A stretch of DNA of 64,000 nt from contig NZ_PDCP01000003.1 in NCBI RefSeq assembly GCF_002553505.1, positions 124,001 through 188,000 on the forward strand, read 5' to 3'. This document shows, in pieces, positions 32,344 to 41,685 of the stretch; position 1 is the stretch's first letter; each line of letters starts with the position of its first letter. The notes beneath the pieces were generated by a model. It saw only the letters and a program-made list of their open reading frames with translations, was not told where the DNA came from and searched no databases. This DNA comes from Mycolicibacterium agri (GTDB lineage: Bacteria > Actinomycetota > Actinomycetes > Mycobacteriales > Mycobacteriaceae). Position numbers and translations under genes: made by a program.

Positions 32344-33492
32344 TTACAAGCCGAGCGACTTGGCGATGATCACCTTCATCACCTCGCTGGTGCCCGCATA
32401 GATGCGGGCCACCCTGGCGTCGGTGTAGAGCCGGGCGATCGGATACTCCATCATGTAGCCGTAGCCGCCGAACAGTTGTAGGCATCGGTCGACGACGCGT
32501 TGCTGCATCTCGGTGCAGAACAACTTCACGCGTGCCGCGTCGGCGCCGGTCAGCTCGCCGTCGACATGCAGCGCGACGGCCCGATCCAGCATCGCCTGGG
32601 CGGCTTCCACCTCGGTCGAGCATGCGGCCAATTCGAACTTGGTGTTCTGAAACGACGCGACCGGTGTTCCGAAAGCCTTGCGGTCCTTGGTGTAGTCGAT
32701 GGCCGCTGCGATCGCCGAGCGCGCCTGGGCGACCGATCCGACCGCGACGGTGAGGCGCTCCTGCGGCAGGTTGTGGCCGAGGTAGCTGAACGCCTCACCC
32801 TCCTCCCCCAGCCGGTTGGCGACCGGCACACGCACGTCGGTGAACGACAATTCGGCGGTGTCCTGCACCTTGCAGCCCATCTTGTCCAACTCGCGGCCGC
32901 GGACGAACCCCGGCATTCCGTCCTCGACGACCAGCAGCGTGAGCCCGCGTCGACGGTTGTCCGGGTCGGTGGACGTGCGCGCGACAACGATGACGAGGTC
33001 GGCCTGCATCCCGCCGGTGATAAAGGTTTTCGCGCCGTTGACGATGTAGTGGTCGCCGTCTCGCACCGCGGTGGTGCGCACGCCTGCGAGGTCCGATCCG
33101 GTGCCGGGCTCGGTCATCGCGATCGCGGTGAGCAGTCGGCCCGCGGCCAAACCGGGGAACCATCGCGCACGCTGTTCCTCGTTCGCGTAGCGCAGGAAGT
33201 ACGGCAGGATCACTTCCAGCTGGGTGCGCACCGTGGACAGCGTGACAAGCGCCTTGGCCGCCTCTTCCTGCATGACGACGTTGAAGCGGTAGTCGGCGAT
33301 GCCGGCACCGCCGTATTCCTCCGGTATGGCCATCCCGAGCATGCCGAGCGAACCCATCTGCTCGAACACCTCGCGCGGCATCCTGCCGGCCTTCTCCCAC
33401 TGCGGGTAGTGCGGTGCGACTTCCTTTTCCACGAAGTCACGGCACAACTCGCGGAACGCCTCGTGGTCTTCGGTGAAGAGGTTGCGACGCAC
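32344..33492 (-). CDS. Acyl-CoA dehydrogenase (isovaleryl/LCAD-like)
   Basis: This 382-residue acyl-CoA dehydrogenase has FAD and substrate motifs MTEPGTGSDLAG and NGAKTFITGG. The C-terminus has IYAGTSEVMK, lacking the medium-chain Glu. The base is probably the Glu in LPQERLT, as in isovaleryl- and long-chain enzymes. The GTG start follows GGGAGG and gives the usual length. It lies 31 bases after the thiolase stop and ends a minus-strand run of beta-oxidation genes (36665 down to 32344). It would start the oxidation of a short or branched acyl-CoA. Confidence 0.92.
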   Translation of the reverse strand: MRRNLFTEDHEAFRELCRDFVEKEVAPHYPQWEKAGRMPREVFEQMGSLGMLGMAIPEEYGGAGIADYRFNVVMQEEAAKALVTLSTVRTQLEVILPYFLRYANEEQRARWFPGLAAGRLLTAIAMTEPGTGSDLAGVRTTAVRDGDHYIVNGAKTFITGGMQADLVIVVARTSTDPDNRRRGLTLLVVEDGMPGFVRGRELDKMGCKVQDTAELSFTDVRVPVANRLGEEGEAFSYLGHNLPQERLTVAVGSVAQARSAIAAAIDYTKDRKAFGTPVASFQNTKFELAACSTEVEAAQAMLDRAVALHVDGELTGADAARVKLFCTEMQQRVVDRCLQLFGGYGYMMEYPIARLYTDARVARIYAGTSEVMKVIIAKSLGL

Positions 33493-33523
33493 GCGGCGTC
33501 CTCCCGTCTGCTCGAGTCCGTCG

Positions 33524-34669
33524 TCAGTCGATGAGCTCCACAACGGTGGCGTTGGCCGTGCCGCCGCCCTCGCACATGGTCTGAAGCCCGTAGCGAATAC
33601 GGTTGTCCCGCATGTGATTCAGCATCCGCGTCATCAGCACCGCACCGGACGCGCCGAGCGGGTGCCCGAGCGCGATTGCGCCGCCGAGCGGGTTGAGGCG
33701 CTTCTCGTCGGCGCCGGTCTCCTCCAGCCACGCCAGCGGCACCGGGGCGAAGGCCTCGTTGACCTCGAACACGCCGACGTCGTCGATGGTCAGGCCCGCC
33801 TTGCGAAGGACTTTCTCGGTGGCCGGAATGGGACCGGTGAGCATCAGCACAGGGTCAGCGCCAGTGACGGCACCGGCGCGGTATCGGGCGATCGGGTTGA
33901 GCCCCATCGTCACCGCGTTCTCGGCCGTCGTCACGAGCAGCGCCGCTGCGCCGTCGGAGATCTGCGATGAGTTGCCGGCGTGGATAACGCCGTCCTGTTT
34001 GAAGGCGGGCTTGAGCCCGGCGAGTTTCTCGACGCTGGTGCCCCGGCGCACCCCCTCGTCGGAGACGACGGGCTCACCGCCGGTGAACACCGGGATCATC
34101 TGGGATTCGAAGGCCCCGCAGTCCTGTGCGGCGGCGGCGCGCTCGTGCGACACCACCGAGTACTCGTCGAGTCGGGTGCGGGAGAACCCCCACTTCTCCG
34201 CGATCATCTCCGCCGAGATCCCCTGGTTGAACGAGAAATCGCCGTAGCGGGCAAGCACTTTCGGCCCGTACGGCTGCCCGGTGGCGCGGGCGGCGCCGAG
34301 CGGTACGCGACTCATCACCTCAACACCGCCGGCGACGACGACATCCTGCTGACCCGACATCACCGCCTGGACAGCGAAGTCGAGGGCCTGCTGGCTCGAT
34401 CCGCAGGCACGGTTGACCGTGGTGCCGGGTATCCGCTCGGGCCACCCCGCCGCCAGCACCGAGTAGCGTCCGATGTTGCTCGACTGGTCGCCGACCTGCG
34501 ACACGCATCCCCAGATGACGTCGTCGATGATCTCCGGGTCGACGCCGGCGCGCTCCACGAGCGCGGTCAGCACGAGGGCGGACAGATCGGCGGCGTGCAT
34601 TTCGGACAGTCCGCCGTTGCGCTTGCCGACCGGCGTGCGAACCGCTTCGACGATGACCGTTTCACGCAT
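33524..34669 (-). CDS. Acetyl-CoA acetyltransferase / 3-ketoacyl-CoA thiolase
   Basis: This 381-residue thiolase cleaves 3-ketoacyl-CoA with CoA, or condenses two acyl-CoAs. The nucleophilic cysteine is in NRACGSSQQA (about residue 87), the active-site His in ALGHPLGASGA and the acid/base Cys position in the C-terminal EGGGTANAT block. There the usual CxGGG cysteine is visible as MCEGGG. The ATG at 34669 is chosen over an upstream one because GGAGA precedes it. It lies between a CoA-transferase gene and an acyl-CoA dehydrogenase, consistent with a chain-shortening operon. Confidence 0.94.
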   Translation of the reverse strand: MRETVIVEAVRTPVGKRNGGLSEMHAADLSALVLTALVERAGVDPEIIDDVIWGCVSQVGDQSSNIGRYSVLAAGWPERIPGTTVNRACGSSQQALDFAVQAVMSGQQDVVVAGGVEVMSRVPLGAARATGQPYGPKVLARYGDFSFNQGISAEMIAEKWGFSRTRLDEYSVVSHERAAAAQDCGAFESQMIPVFTGGEPVVSDEGVRRGTSVEKLAGLKPAFKQDGVIHAGNSSQISDGAAALLVTTAENAVTMGLNPIARYRAGAVTGADPVLMLTGPIPATEKVLRKAGLTIDDVGVFEVNEAFAPVPLAWLEETGADEKRLNPLGGAIALGHPLGASGAVLMTRMLNHMRDNRIRYGLQTMCEGGGTANATVVELID

Positions 34670-34686
34670 GTGTCGTCTCCATTTCC

Positions 34687-35907
34687 TCACAAGCGGTAGG
34701 CCGGACCGATGGCGCCCTGCTCACGCAGGTCGGCGATCTCGTCTCGGTCGAGGCCGAGTTCGACGAGGACGGCGTCGGTGTGCTGTCCCAGACCGGGCAC
34801 CGCCCCCATCGGCGGATCGTATCCGGCGATGACCGGCGGCGGCAGCAGCGCGGTGATCGGGCCCTTTTCGGTGTCCACCGTGCGCCAGCGGTCACGCGCC
34901 TTCAGATGTGGGTGCTCGATCACCTCGCTGGGCACGTTGTAGCGCGAGTTGCCGATGCCCGCGTCGTCGGCGACCGTCTGTATGTACGCCAGATCGTGCT
35001 GCGCGCACCACTTTCCAATCGCATCATCGAGGATCTCCCGGTGCGCGCACCGGCCGCTGTTGGTGGCAAGTCGTGGATCGTCGGCGAGGTCGGGCCGGTC
35101 GATGATCTCCCTCGCCAGCCGCTGCCACTCCCGGTCGTTCGTGGTGCCGAGCACGACGGTCTGCCCGTCGCCCGTCGGATACACGCCGTACGGCGCCACC
35201 GCAGGTGAGCTCATTCCGAGCGGCTGCTGATCGACGCCGGTGTGCTGCGTGTAGGTCAGTTGGTAGCCCATGACGTCGGTGAGGACGTCGAACAGGCTCA
35301 ACGCGACCGCGGGGGCAGGGCCCTCACGGCGATTGCGGGCGAACAACAACGCCAAGATCGACAATGCTGCGTACAGCCCCGTGGTGAAATCGGCCATCGC
35401 CGGCCCCGGCTTGGCGGGCATGTTCGGATAGCCGGTCACCGCGCACGACCCGCCTTCGGCCTGGACCAGCAGATCGTAGGCGCGTTTGTGCGAGATGGGG
35501 CCGCCAGGGCCGTAGCCGTCGATCTCGACGGGGATCACGTTCGGATGCGATACGGCGAGATCGGCGGGCGAAAGTCCCAGGCGCGCTGTCGATCCCGGAG
35601 CCAGGTTGGAGACCAGCGCGTCGGCGCGGTCGAGAAGCCGGTGCAGGATGTCCATGCCAGCGGGCGACTTCAGGTTCAGCGTGACCGATTCCTTGCCGCG
35701 GTTGGCCCAGACGAAGTGCGCCGCCAAACCGTCGGGGCCGTTGACGACGTCGTCGTAATCACGCGCGAAGTCGCCGCCGTTGGGATTCTCCACTTTGATG
35801 ATTCGTGCGCCGAAGTCGGCGAGCACGCGAGTGCACATCGGGGCGGCGACGGCCTGCTCCATCGCCACCACGGTGATACCCGCCAGCGGTGGATTGCTCT
35901 GCGTCAC
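34687..35907 (-). CDS. Class III CoA-transferase (CaiB/BaiF family)
   Basis: This 406-residue transferase moves CoA between carboxylic acids. The catalytic aspartate is present in AMADFTTGLYAA (about residue 165). Other family signatures are MEQAVAAPMC, WANRGKESV and the C-terminal VPGLGQHTDAVL. It starts with ATG overlapping the SDR stop (ATGA) and ends 17 bases before the thiolase. It may activate the substrate of the beta-oxidation genes around it. Unlike the other CoA-transferases here it appears as a single full-length catalytic protein. Confidence 0.93.
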   Translation of the reverse strand: MTQSNPPLAGITVVAMEQAVAAPMCTRVLADFGARIIKVENPNGGDFARDYDDVVNGPDGLAAHFVWANRGKESVTLNLKSPAGMDILHRLLDRADALVSNLAPGSTARLGLSPADLAVSHPNVIPVEIDGYGPGGPISHKRAYDLLVQAEGGSCAVTGYPNMPAKPGPAMADFTTGLYAALSILALLFARNRREGPAPAVALSLFDVLTDVMGYQLTYTQHTGVDQQPLGMSSPAVAPYGVYPTGDGQTVVLGTTNDREWQRLAREIIDRPDLADDPRLATNSGRCAHREILDDAIGKWCAQHDLAYIQTVADDAGIGNSRYNVPSEVIEHPHLKARDRWRTVDTEKGPITALLPPPVIAGYDPPMGAVPGLGQHTDAVLVELGLDRDEIADLREQGAIGPAYRL

Positions 35908-36665
35908 ATCACCATTCCGCCGTCTACCGGCAGCACCTGCCCGGTGATGTAGGACGCCGCATCAGACGCCATGAACACGAACGCCCCCGCGATCTCCTCC
36001 GGGGCGGCCCAGCGTTTCATCGGGATGCGGTTCATCATGTTGGCGGCGAACTTCTCGTTCGTCCTGATGGTCTCGGTCATCGGGGTGGCCGCCAGCGGCG
36101 CCAGCGCATTCACCATGATGTTTTTGGTCGCCAGTTCGCGGGCAAGCGATTTGGTGAACCCGATGATGCCCGCCTTGGCTGCGGAGTAGTTGACCTGACC
36201 GAGCGTTCCGGTGAGCCCGGCCGCCGAGGTCACGTTGACGATCCGCCCGGTGCCGTCGGTCGGGATGTGCGGCAGCGCGGCCTGGGTGACGTTGAACGCG
36301 CCCATGACGTGGATGTCGAACAGCAGGCGGAAGGACTCCTGCGTCGTCTTCTCGAACATCGCCGGCTTCGTGACACCCGCATTGTTGATGACGATGTGCA
36401 GTGCGCCGTCGGTCAAGGCCGCCGCCTGCGCCGCAGCGGCATCGGCGGACTCGCGGTCGGCGACATCGAGCGCGGCCGACTCGACCCGCCGACCGTCGGC
36501 GGAAATCTGCTGCGCGACCGCGGCGGCGGCGTCTTTGTCGATGTCGGTGACCAGCACGGCCGCACCGGCTTCGGCGAGCGCCGCCGAAACCGCTGAGCCG
36601 ATACCGCCCGCGGCGCCGGTCACCAGCGCCGAACGGCCAGTCAGATCGAAATACCTACTGGGCAT
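35904..36665 (-). CDS. Short-chain dehydrogenase (3-hydroxyacyl-CoA dehydrogenase-like)
   Basis: This 253-residue classical SDR has TGAAGGIGSA near residue 16, catalytic TSAA and YSAAK, and the C-terminal GQVLPVDGGMVM. An Asp at the end of strand 2 (VTDID) suggests NAD. In an operon with acyl-CoA dehydrogenase, CoA-transferase and thiolase, it probably performs the 3-hydroxyacyl-CoA oxidation step. The ATG at 36665 overlaps the upstream acyl-CoA dehydrogenase stop by one base; a TTG three bases earlier is less likely. Confidence 0.92.
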   Translation of the reverse strand: MPSRYFDLTGRSALVTGAAGGIGSAVSAALAEAGAAVLVTDIDKDAAAAVAQQISADGRRVESAALDVADRESADAAAAQAAALTDGALHIVINNAGVTKPAMFEKTTQESFRLLFDIHVMGAFNVTQAALPHIPTDGTGRIVNVTSAAGLTGTLGQVNYSAAKAGIIGFTKSLARELATKNIMVNALAPLAATPMTETIRTNEKFAANMMNRIPMKRWAAPEEIAGAFVFMASDAASYITGQVLPVDGGMVM

Positions 36666-37843
36666 CAATAGCTCCTCGGCATGCCAAGAACGTGCTCGCC
36701 GAGGAAGTTGAGGATCATCTCCTGGCTGACAGGCGCGATCTTCATCAACCTCGACTCACGGAAGTAACGGGAGACGTTGTATTCCTCGGAGTATCCCATG
36801 CCGCCGTGCAGCTGCAGGGCGCGGTCGGCGGCGGCGAAACCGGCGTCGGCACACAGATATTTGGCCGTATTGGCTTCGCGCCCACAGGGTTTTCCGTTGT
36901 CGTAGAGCCACGTCGCCTTGCGCAGCACCAGCTCTGCGGCGTCGAGCCGTGCCAGCGAGTCGGCCAGCGGGAACTGCAGCCCCTGATTCATGCCGATGGG
37001 CCGGTTGAACACCACGCGCTCGTTGCCGTATTTGACGGCCTTCTCCAGAGCGACCCTGCCGATACCCAACGCCTCGGCGGCGATCAGCATCCGCTCGGGG
37101 TTGAGCCCGTCGAGGATGTACTTGAAGCCCTTGCCTTCGTCGCCGACACGGTCGGTGACCGGCACCATCAGGTCGTCGATGAACACCTCGTTGGAGCTCA
37201 CCGCGTTGCGGCCCATCTTGTTGATCGGCCGGATGTCGACGTGGTCGCGATCCAGGTCGGTCAGAAACAGCGTCATGCCGTCGGTCTTCTTGGTCACCTC
37301 GTCGTACGGGGTGGTGCGCGTCAGCAGCAGGATCTTCTCCGACTCCAACGCCTTGGAGATCCACACCTTGCGCCCGTTGACGCGGTAGTGGTCGCCCTCT
37401 CGCTTGGCGAACGTGGTGATACGCGAAGTGTCCAGTCCGGCACCGGGTTCGGTGACGCCGAAGCAGACGTGAAGGTCACCGTTGACGATCCGGGGCAGCG
37501 TCGCCTTCTTGAGTTCCTCGCTGCCGTGCTTGACGACGGGCTGCATGCCGAAGATCGACAGATGGATGGCGCTGGCGGCGTTCATCGCGCCGCCGGAGCG
37601 GGCGACTTCCTCGAGCAGCAGGGTCGCTTCGGTGATGCCGAGGCCATGGCCGCCGTACTCCTCGGGGATGGTCATGCCCAACCAGCCGCCCTTGGCGATG
37701 GCGTCGTAGAACTCCTGCGGGAATTCGTGCGCCTGGTCCTTCTGCATCCAGTAGTGGTCGTCGAACTTGCCCGCCAGCTCGGCGACCGACTTGCGGATCA
37801 GCTCCTGATCCTCGGTCAGCTCGAAACTCATCCCGCCCGACAC
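36665..37843 (-). CDS. Acyl-CoA dehydrogenase
   Basis: This 392-residue acyl-CoA dehydrogenase has VTEPGAGLDTSRI and NGRKVWISKA motifs, LNPERMLIA (candidate base Glu) and QLHGGMGYSEE near the C-terminus. Its start could be the GTG at 37843, eight bases after GAAGGAG, or an ATG twelve bases downstream. It heads the operon running through SDR, CoA-transferase, thiolase and a second acyl-CoA dehydrogenase. A strong hairpin upstream separates it from the amidohydrolase gene. Confidence 0.93.
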   Translation of the reverse strand: MSGGMSFELTEDQELIRKSVAELAGKFDDHYWMQKDQAHEFPQEFYDAIAKGGWLGMTIPEEYGGHGLGITEATLLLEEVARSGGAMNAASAIHLSIFGMQPVVKHGSEELKKATLPRIVNGDLHVCFGVTEPGAGLDTSRITTFAKREGDHYRVNGRKVWISKALESEKILLLTRTTPYDEVTKKTDGMTLFLTDLDRDHVDIRPINKMGRNAVSSNEVFIDDLMVPVTDRVGDEGKGFKYILDGLNPERMLIAAEALGIGRVALEKAVKYGNERVVFNRPIGMNQGLQFPLADSLARLDAAELVLRKATWLYDNGKPCGREANTAKYLCADAGFAAADRALQLHGGMGYSEEYNVSRYFRESRLMKIAPVSQEMILNFLGEHVLGMPRSY

Positions 37844-37875
37844 AGCGTCATCTCCTTCATATCGCGCAGATCAAC

Positions 37876-37908
37876 GCGCCGGTGCGGGAACGGTTCTCGC
37901 ACCGGCGC
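37876..37908 (-). terminator. Strong hairpin terminator
   Basis: Perfect 11-bp arms GCGCCGGTGCG (37876-37886) and CGCACCGGCGC (37898-37908) enclose 11 bases that can pair further (GAAC with GTTC). It sits 38 bases past the stop of the ACMSD-like gene on the minus strand and before the acyl-CoA dehydrogenase. There is no U-tract, as is usual in mycobacteria. Confidence 0.75.
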
Positions 37909-37945
37909 ACTCCCTCGACCAGCCGCGCGAGCGACTTAATCCGAC

Positions 37946-39238
37946 CTAATCCTTGTTGCCGGTCAACTCCTTGGCGCTGGCGGCGAAGTCCGCGAAGTTG
38001 GCGCCGGTCTTGTCCTTCTTGGACAGCGCCCGGATGGAGACATCGTGGTCGCCGGCCGCCTTGCGCAAGGCGCCGACGGTGGCCTGTTCGCGGGTGATGT
38101 GGGTGAACGGGTCCCAGTGATACCAGCGCATGGCGTTCTCGAACGTCATCTTGTTGATGTCGTCGTCGGCCACGTTGTTGGCCTTGAGCACCGCGTCGAG
38201 CTCCTCCGGCGCATTCGGCCACATCGAGTCGCTGTGCGGGTAATCGGCTTCCCAGCAGATGTTGTCGATGCCGATATCGTGGCGCAGCGCGACGCCGACG
38301 GGATCGGAGATGAAGCAGGTCAGGAAGTGGTCGCGGAACACCTCCGACGGCTTCTTCTTACCGAAATCCTGGCCGGTCCACGTCGAATGCATCTCATAGG
38401 TGCGGTCGGCGCGCTCCAGGAAGTACGGAATCCAGCCGGTGCCGCCCTCCGACAGGGCGATCTTGAGGTCGGGATACTTCTTGATCGGCTTGGACCACAA
38501 CAGATCCGCCGCCGCCTGCACGATGTTCATCGGCTGCAGCGTGATCATGACGTCCATCGGCGCGTCCGGCGCGGTGATCGCCAGCCGGCCCGAGGAACCG
38601 ATGTGCACGTTCATCACGGTGTCGGTGTCCACCAGCGCTTTCCACAGCGGATCCCAGTAGTCGTCGTGGAAGCTGGGATAGCCCATCGCGGCCGGGTTCT
38701 CGGTGAAGGTCAGTGCGTGCACACCGCGTTTGGCGTTGCGACGCACCTCCTTGGCGCAGGCCTCGGCGTCCCAGATCACCGGCAGGCACATCGGGATGAA
38801 GCGGGCCGGATACTCCCCACACCATTCCTCGACGTGCCAGTCGTTGTAGGCCTGCAGCAGGGCCAGCGAGAACTCGGGGTCTTCGGTGGCGAAGAGTCGA
38901 CCGGCGAAACCTGGGAACGACGGGAAGCAGATCGACCCCAGGATGCCGCCCGCGTTCATGTCCTTGATGCGTTCGTCGACCTTGTAGCAGCCAGGCCGGA
39001 TCTCATCCAGCCCCTGCGGCTCCAGGCCGTACTCTTCCTTCGGCCGACCGGCCACCGCGTTCAGCGCAACGTTGGGAATCACCACGTCCCGGAATTGCCA
39101 GGTGTCCGAGCCGTCGGGGTTGTGCACCAGCCGTGGCGCGTCGTCGAGGTACTTCTTCGGCAGGTGATTTTCGAACATGTCCGGCGGTTCGACGATGTGA
39201 TCATCGACGCTGATCAGGATCATGTCGTCTTTGTTCAT
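37946..39238 (-). CDS. ACMSD-like amidohydrolase (amidohydrolase-2 family)
   Basis: This 430-residue TIM-barrel metal hydrolase or decarboxylase belongs to the aminocarboxymuconate-semialdehyde decarboxylase/LigY-type family. Likely metal and catalytic residues are in SVDDHIVEP (residue ~13), NVHIGSSG, SEGGTGWIPYF and WEADYPHSDSMWP. It is paralogous to the gene at 60171-61358. Members act on aromatic ring-cleavage or beta-keto acid intermediates by decarboxylation or hydrolysis. It is transcribed alone, between a strong hairpin and a 246-bp divergent control region shared with the CMD-Rieske operon. Confidence 0.9.
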   Translation of the reverse strand: MNKDDMILISVDDHIVEPPDMFENHLPKKYLDDAPRLVHNPDGSDTWQFRDVVIPNVALNAVAGRPKEEYGLEPQGLDEIRPGCYKVDERIKDMNAGGILGSICFPSFPGFAGRLFATEDPEFSLALLQAYNDWHVEEWCGEYPARFIPMCLPVIWDAEACAKEVRRNAKRGVHALTFTENPAAMGYPSFHDDYWDPLWKALVDTDTVMNVHIGSSGRLAITAPDAPMDVMITLQPMNIVQAAADLLWSKPIKKYPDLKIALSEGGTGWIPYFLERADRTYEMHSTWTGQDFGKKKPSEVFRDHFLTCFISDPVGVALRHDIGIDNICWEADYPHSDSMWPNAPEELDAVLKANNVADDDINKMTFENAMRWYHWDPFTHITREQATVGALRKAAGDHDVSIRALSKKDKTGANFADFAASAKELTGNKD

Positions 39239-39292
39239 GGGACTCCCTTCCCTCTACGCCTCACCGTAGTCTCCACGCTGTTCTCTATCTAG

Positions 39293-39307
39293 GGAAACTA
39301 TCTTCTC
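39293..39307. promoter_or_regulatory. Degenerate GAGAA-N5-TTCTC-like site
   Basis: GGAAA-N5-TTCTC matches the window's GAGAA-N5-TTCTC consensus except for two bases in one arm. It lies 55 bases upstream of the ACMSD-like gene. A nearby TTCTC-N7-GAGAA arrangement (39303-39319) adds symmetry. It may be a weak site of the same regulator. The rest of the 246-base gap 39239-39484 holds only the strong site at 39437. Confidence 0.35.
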
Positions 39308-39436
39308 GTAGTAAGAGAATCAATGTCCGAAGCCGGTTTGCCAACGATATCGCAGGTGGGCAGTCGGCTTCGGTTGTGTTGCTGGTCACCGCCCATTGAC
39401 CGTTGAGACAAAACATGGAAATGTATTAGTCGGAAA

Positions 39437-39453
39437 TGAGAACATGATTCTCA
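39437..39453. promoter_or_regulatory. Operator candidate TGAGAA-N5-TTCTCA upstream of the Rieske copy 3 operon
   Basis: TGAGAACATGATTCTCA is a palindrome with perfect 6-base arms, 32 bases before the CMD start. It is the best-formed member of the GAGAA-N5-TTCTC set found at 1444, 47577, 48367 and 48508. Its position suits repression of the operon from CMD to the acyl-CoA dehydrogenases. Confidence 0.65.
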
Positions 39454-39484
39454 CACCCGAGAGGACACCGAGAGGAGAGGCCCC

Positions 39485-40015
39485 GTGCGAGTGCCCCCGC
39501 TGCCCGCGGACCAGTGGGACGACGCCGTCGATCGGGCGCTCGCCGTCATGCTCCCCGAAGAGCGGCGCAACCCCGACAATGCGAGCAACATCCTCTCCAC
39601 CTTCGTCAACCACCCGGCCTTGACGAAGGAGTTCCTCCGCTTCAACGTGCACCTGCTCTTCAACTCGACGCTGCCGCCCAGGCTGCGCGAGCTAGCCATC
39701 CTGCGGGTCGCGCACCGCACCGATTCGCAGTACGAGTGGGTGCAGCACGTCAGAATGGGCATGGCCGAGGGTCTCACCGAAGACGACATCGCAGGCGTGC
39801 AACGCGGCGAGGCCTCCGACCCGTTCGACCGCACGGTGCTGGCGGCCGTCGACGAGCTTCTCGACAAATACGAACTGTCCGATGCGACGTGGTCGGCGCT
39901 CGGCGAGCGATTCGACACCCGGCAGCGGATGGACTTCGTCTTCACGGTCGGCTGCTACGTCACCGTGTCCATGGCTTTGAAAACCTTCGGCGTTGAGCTC
40001 GAACAGGAGAGGTAA
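39485..40015 (+). CDS. Carboxymuconolactone-decarboxylase-family protein
   Basis: This is a 176-residue helical protein of the CMD/AhpD family. The central YEWVQHVRMGMAEGLTEDDI helix pair is diagnostic. It lacks the CxxC of peroxidase-type AhpD, so a redox role is unlikely. Catabolic relatives act as decarboxylases or isomerases of lactones. It starts with GTG after GAGAGGAG, heads the Rieske copy 3 operon, and lies five bases before the Rieske gene. It may process the lactone-like product of the oxygenase and amidohydrolase steps. Confidence 0.88.
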   Translation: MRVPPLPADQWDDAVDRALAVMLPEERRNPDNASNILSTFVNHPALTKEFLRFNVHLLFNSTLPPRLRELAILRVAHRTDSQYEWVQHVRMGMAEGLTEDDIAGVQRGEASDPFDRTVLAAVDELLDKYELSDATWSALGERFDTRQRMDFVFTVGCYVTVSMALKTFGVELEQER

Positions 40016-40020
40016 CCAAC

Positions 40021-41361
40021 GTGGCATTCTTCCCGAAACCAGCCGCTGGCAGCTGGACCGAGAACTGGCCGGAGCTCGGCACCGCCCCGGTCGACTACAC
40101 CGACTCGGTCGATCCCCAACAGTGGACACTCGAACAGCAGGCCATCTTCCGCAGGTGCTGGCTGAATGTCGGCCGCGTGGAACGACTTCCACGCAAGGGC
40201 AGCTACTTCACCAAGGAGATGCCCTCGGCCGGAGAAGGCACTTCGGTGATCATCGTCAGGGGCACCGACAACGAGATCCGCGCCTTCTACAACATGTGCC
40301 GTCACCGCGGGAACAAGCTGGTGTGGAATGACTATCCGGGCGAAGAGGTGTCGGGCACCTGCAGGCAGTTCACCTGCAAATACCACGCCTGGCGCTACTC
40401 CCTCAAGGGGGATCTCACCTTCGTGCAGCAGGAAGGCGAGTTCTTCAACCTCGACAAGAACGACTACGGGCTCGTCCCCGTGCGCTGCGACGTCTGGGAA
40501 GGCTTCATCTTCATCAACTTCGACAACGACGCCGAACCGCTGATCGACTACCTCGGCGAGTTCGCGAAGGGGCTCGAGGGTTATCCGTTCCATGAGATGA
40601 CCGAAACCTACTCGTACCGAGCCGAAGTCAACGCGAACTGGAAACTGTTCATCGACGCGTTCGTCGAGTTCTACCACGCGCCGGTCCTGCACATGAAGCA
40701 GGCGGTGAAGGAAGAGGCCGAGAAGCTGGCCAGCTACGGGTTCGAGGCGCTGCACTACGACATCAAGGGCAAGCACTCGATGATCTCGTCGTGGGGCGGG
40801 ATGGCGCCGCCCAAGGACATCAATATGGTCAAGCCCATCGAACGCGTGCTGCACAGCGGGTTGTTCGGGCCGTGGGATCGCCCCAAGATCAAGGGCATCC
40901 TGCCCGATGAGCTGCCGCCCGCGGTCAACCCGTCGCGCCACCACGCCTGGGGCCAGGACTCGTTCGAGTTCTTCCCGAACTTCACGCTGCTGCTGTGGGC
41001 GCCGGGCTGGTATCTGACCTATCACTACTGGCCGACCGATGTGGACAAGCACATCTTCGAATGCACGCTGTACTTCGTGCCGGCCACCAACACCCGCGAG
41101 CGGCTCGCGCACGAGCTGGCGGCGGTGACGTTCAAGGAGTACGCGTTCCAGGATGCGAATACCCTTGAGGCCACCCACACGATGATCAAAACCGGTGTGG
41201 TCAAGGAATTCCCGCTGTGCGACCAGGAGATCCTGCTGCGCCATCTGCACAAGACAGCGTGGGACTACGTCAACGCGTACAAGAAGGAGAAGGGTCTGGA
41301 CAACGGCGCGGGTAACGGCCAATCCGCCGCCACGAGCAAGAGGGACAGCGTCAATGCCTAA
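40021..41361 (+). CDS. Rieske non-haem iron oxygenase, alpha subunit (copy 3)
   Basis: This 446-residue oxygenase is homologous to copies 1 and 2. Rieske ligands are C93, H95, C119 and H122. Mononuclear iron ligands are H219, H224 and the Asp in FQDANTL. Glu216 stands at the bridging position (VEFYHAP). It has a longer charged C-terminal tail (about 25 residues) that the other copies lack. It overlaps the small partner gene by eight bases and is followed by the HxH-less amidohydrolase. No ferredoxin or reductase gene lies in this operon, so it must borrow electron carriers, possibly the ferredoxin at 4727. Confidence 0.93.
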   Translation: MAFFPKPAAGSWTENWPELGTAPVDYTDSVDPQQWTLEQQAIFRRCWLNVGRVERLPRKGSYFTKEMPSAGEGTSVIIVRGTDNEIRAFYNMCRHRGNKLVWNDYPGEEVSGTCRQFTCKYHAWRYSLKGDLTFVQQEGEFFNLDKNDYGLVPVRCDVWEGFIFINFDNDAEPLIDYLGEFAKGLEGYPFHEMTETYSYRAEVNANWKLFIDAFVEFYHAPVLHMKQAVKEEAEKLASYGFEALHYDIKGKHSMISSWGGMAPPKDINMVKPIERVLHSGLFGPWDRPKIKGILPDELPPAVNPSRHHAWGQDSFEFFPNFTLLLWAPGWYLTYHYWPTDVDKHIFECTLYFVPATNTRERLAHELAAVTFKEYAFQDANTLEATHTMIKTGVVKEFPLCDQEILLRHLHKTAWDYVNAYKKEKGLDNGAGNGQSAATSKRDSVNA

Positions 41362-41683
41362 GTTGCCTCCCGAATTCGCCGATCTGGAGCGGTTCACCGA
41401 CTGGTGCCTGCCCACCGAGGAAGAGCGCTACCAGAAGCGGCTGTCGTCGACCATGGAAGAGATGCAGGAGTTCTATGACGCCGCGATGCCCCGGCTCGAG
41501 GCCGTCATGGAGTACTGCGACGCCCGGTTCCCGCTGGACGGGATGCCGGACGACGCCAAGGCACTCATCCACATGATGCAGTCGCTGGTCAACGTGTCGT
41601 TCCCAGTCGAGGTGTGGAAGCAGCCGCGCGTCATCGACAGCGGCGCCACATACATCACCTGCATCGGGGAGCCGGTGGTCTAG
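41354..41683 (+). CDS. Small Rieske-oxygenase-associated protein, copy 3
   Basis: This 109-residue protein is homologous to those at 2355 and 6823. It keeps LPPEFADLERF, WCL-x-TE-x-ER, FYDAAMPRLE, YCD, FPLD and the C-terminal GEPV. The ATG at 41354 lies inside the Rieske gene (8-base overlap) and gives the same length as the other copies. No known domain or cofactor motif is seen. Its invariant place immediately after a Rieske alpha gene in all three modules argues for a direct role in that enzyme's assembly or activity. Confidence 0.85.
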   Translation: MPKLPPEFADLERFTDWCLPTEEERYQKRLSSTMEEMQEFYDAAMPRLEAVMEYCDARFPLDGMPDDAKALIHMMQSLVNVSFPVEVWKQPRVIDSGATYITCIGEPVV

Positions 41684-41685
41684 GG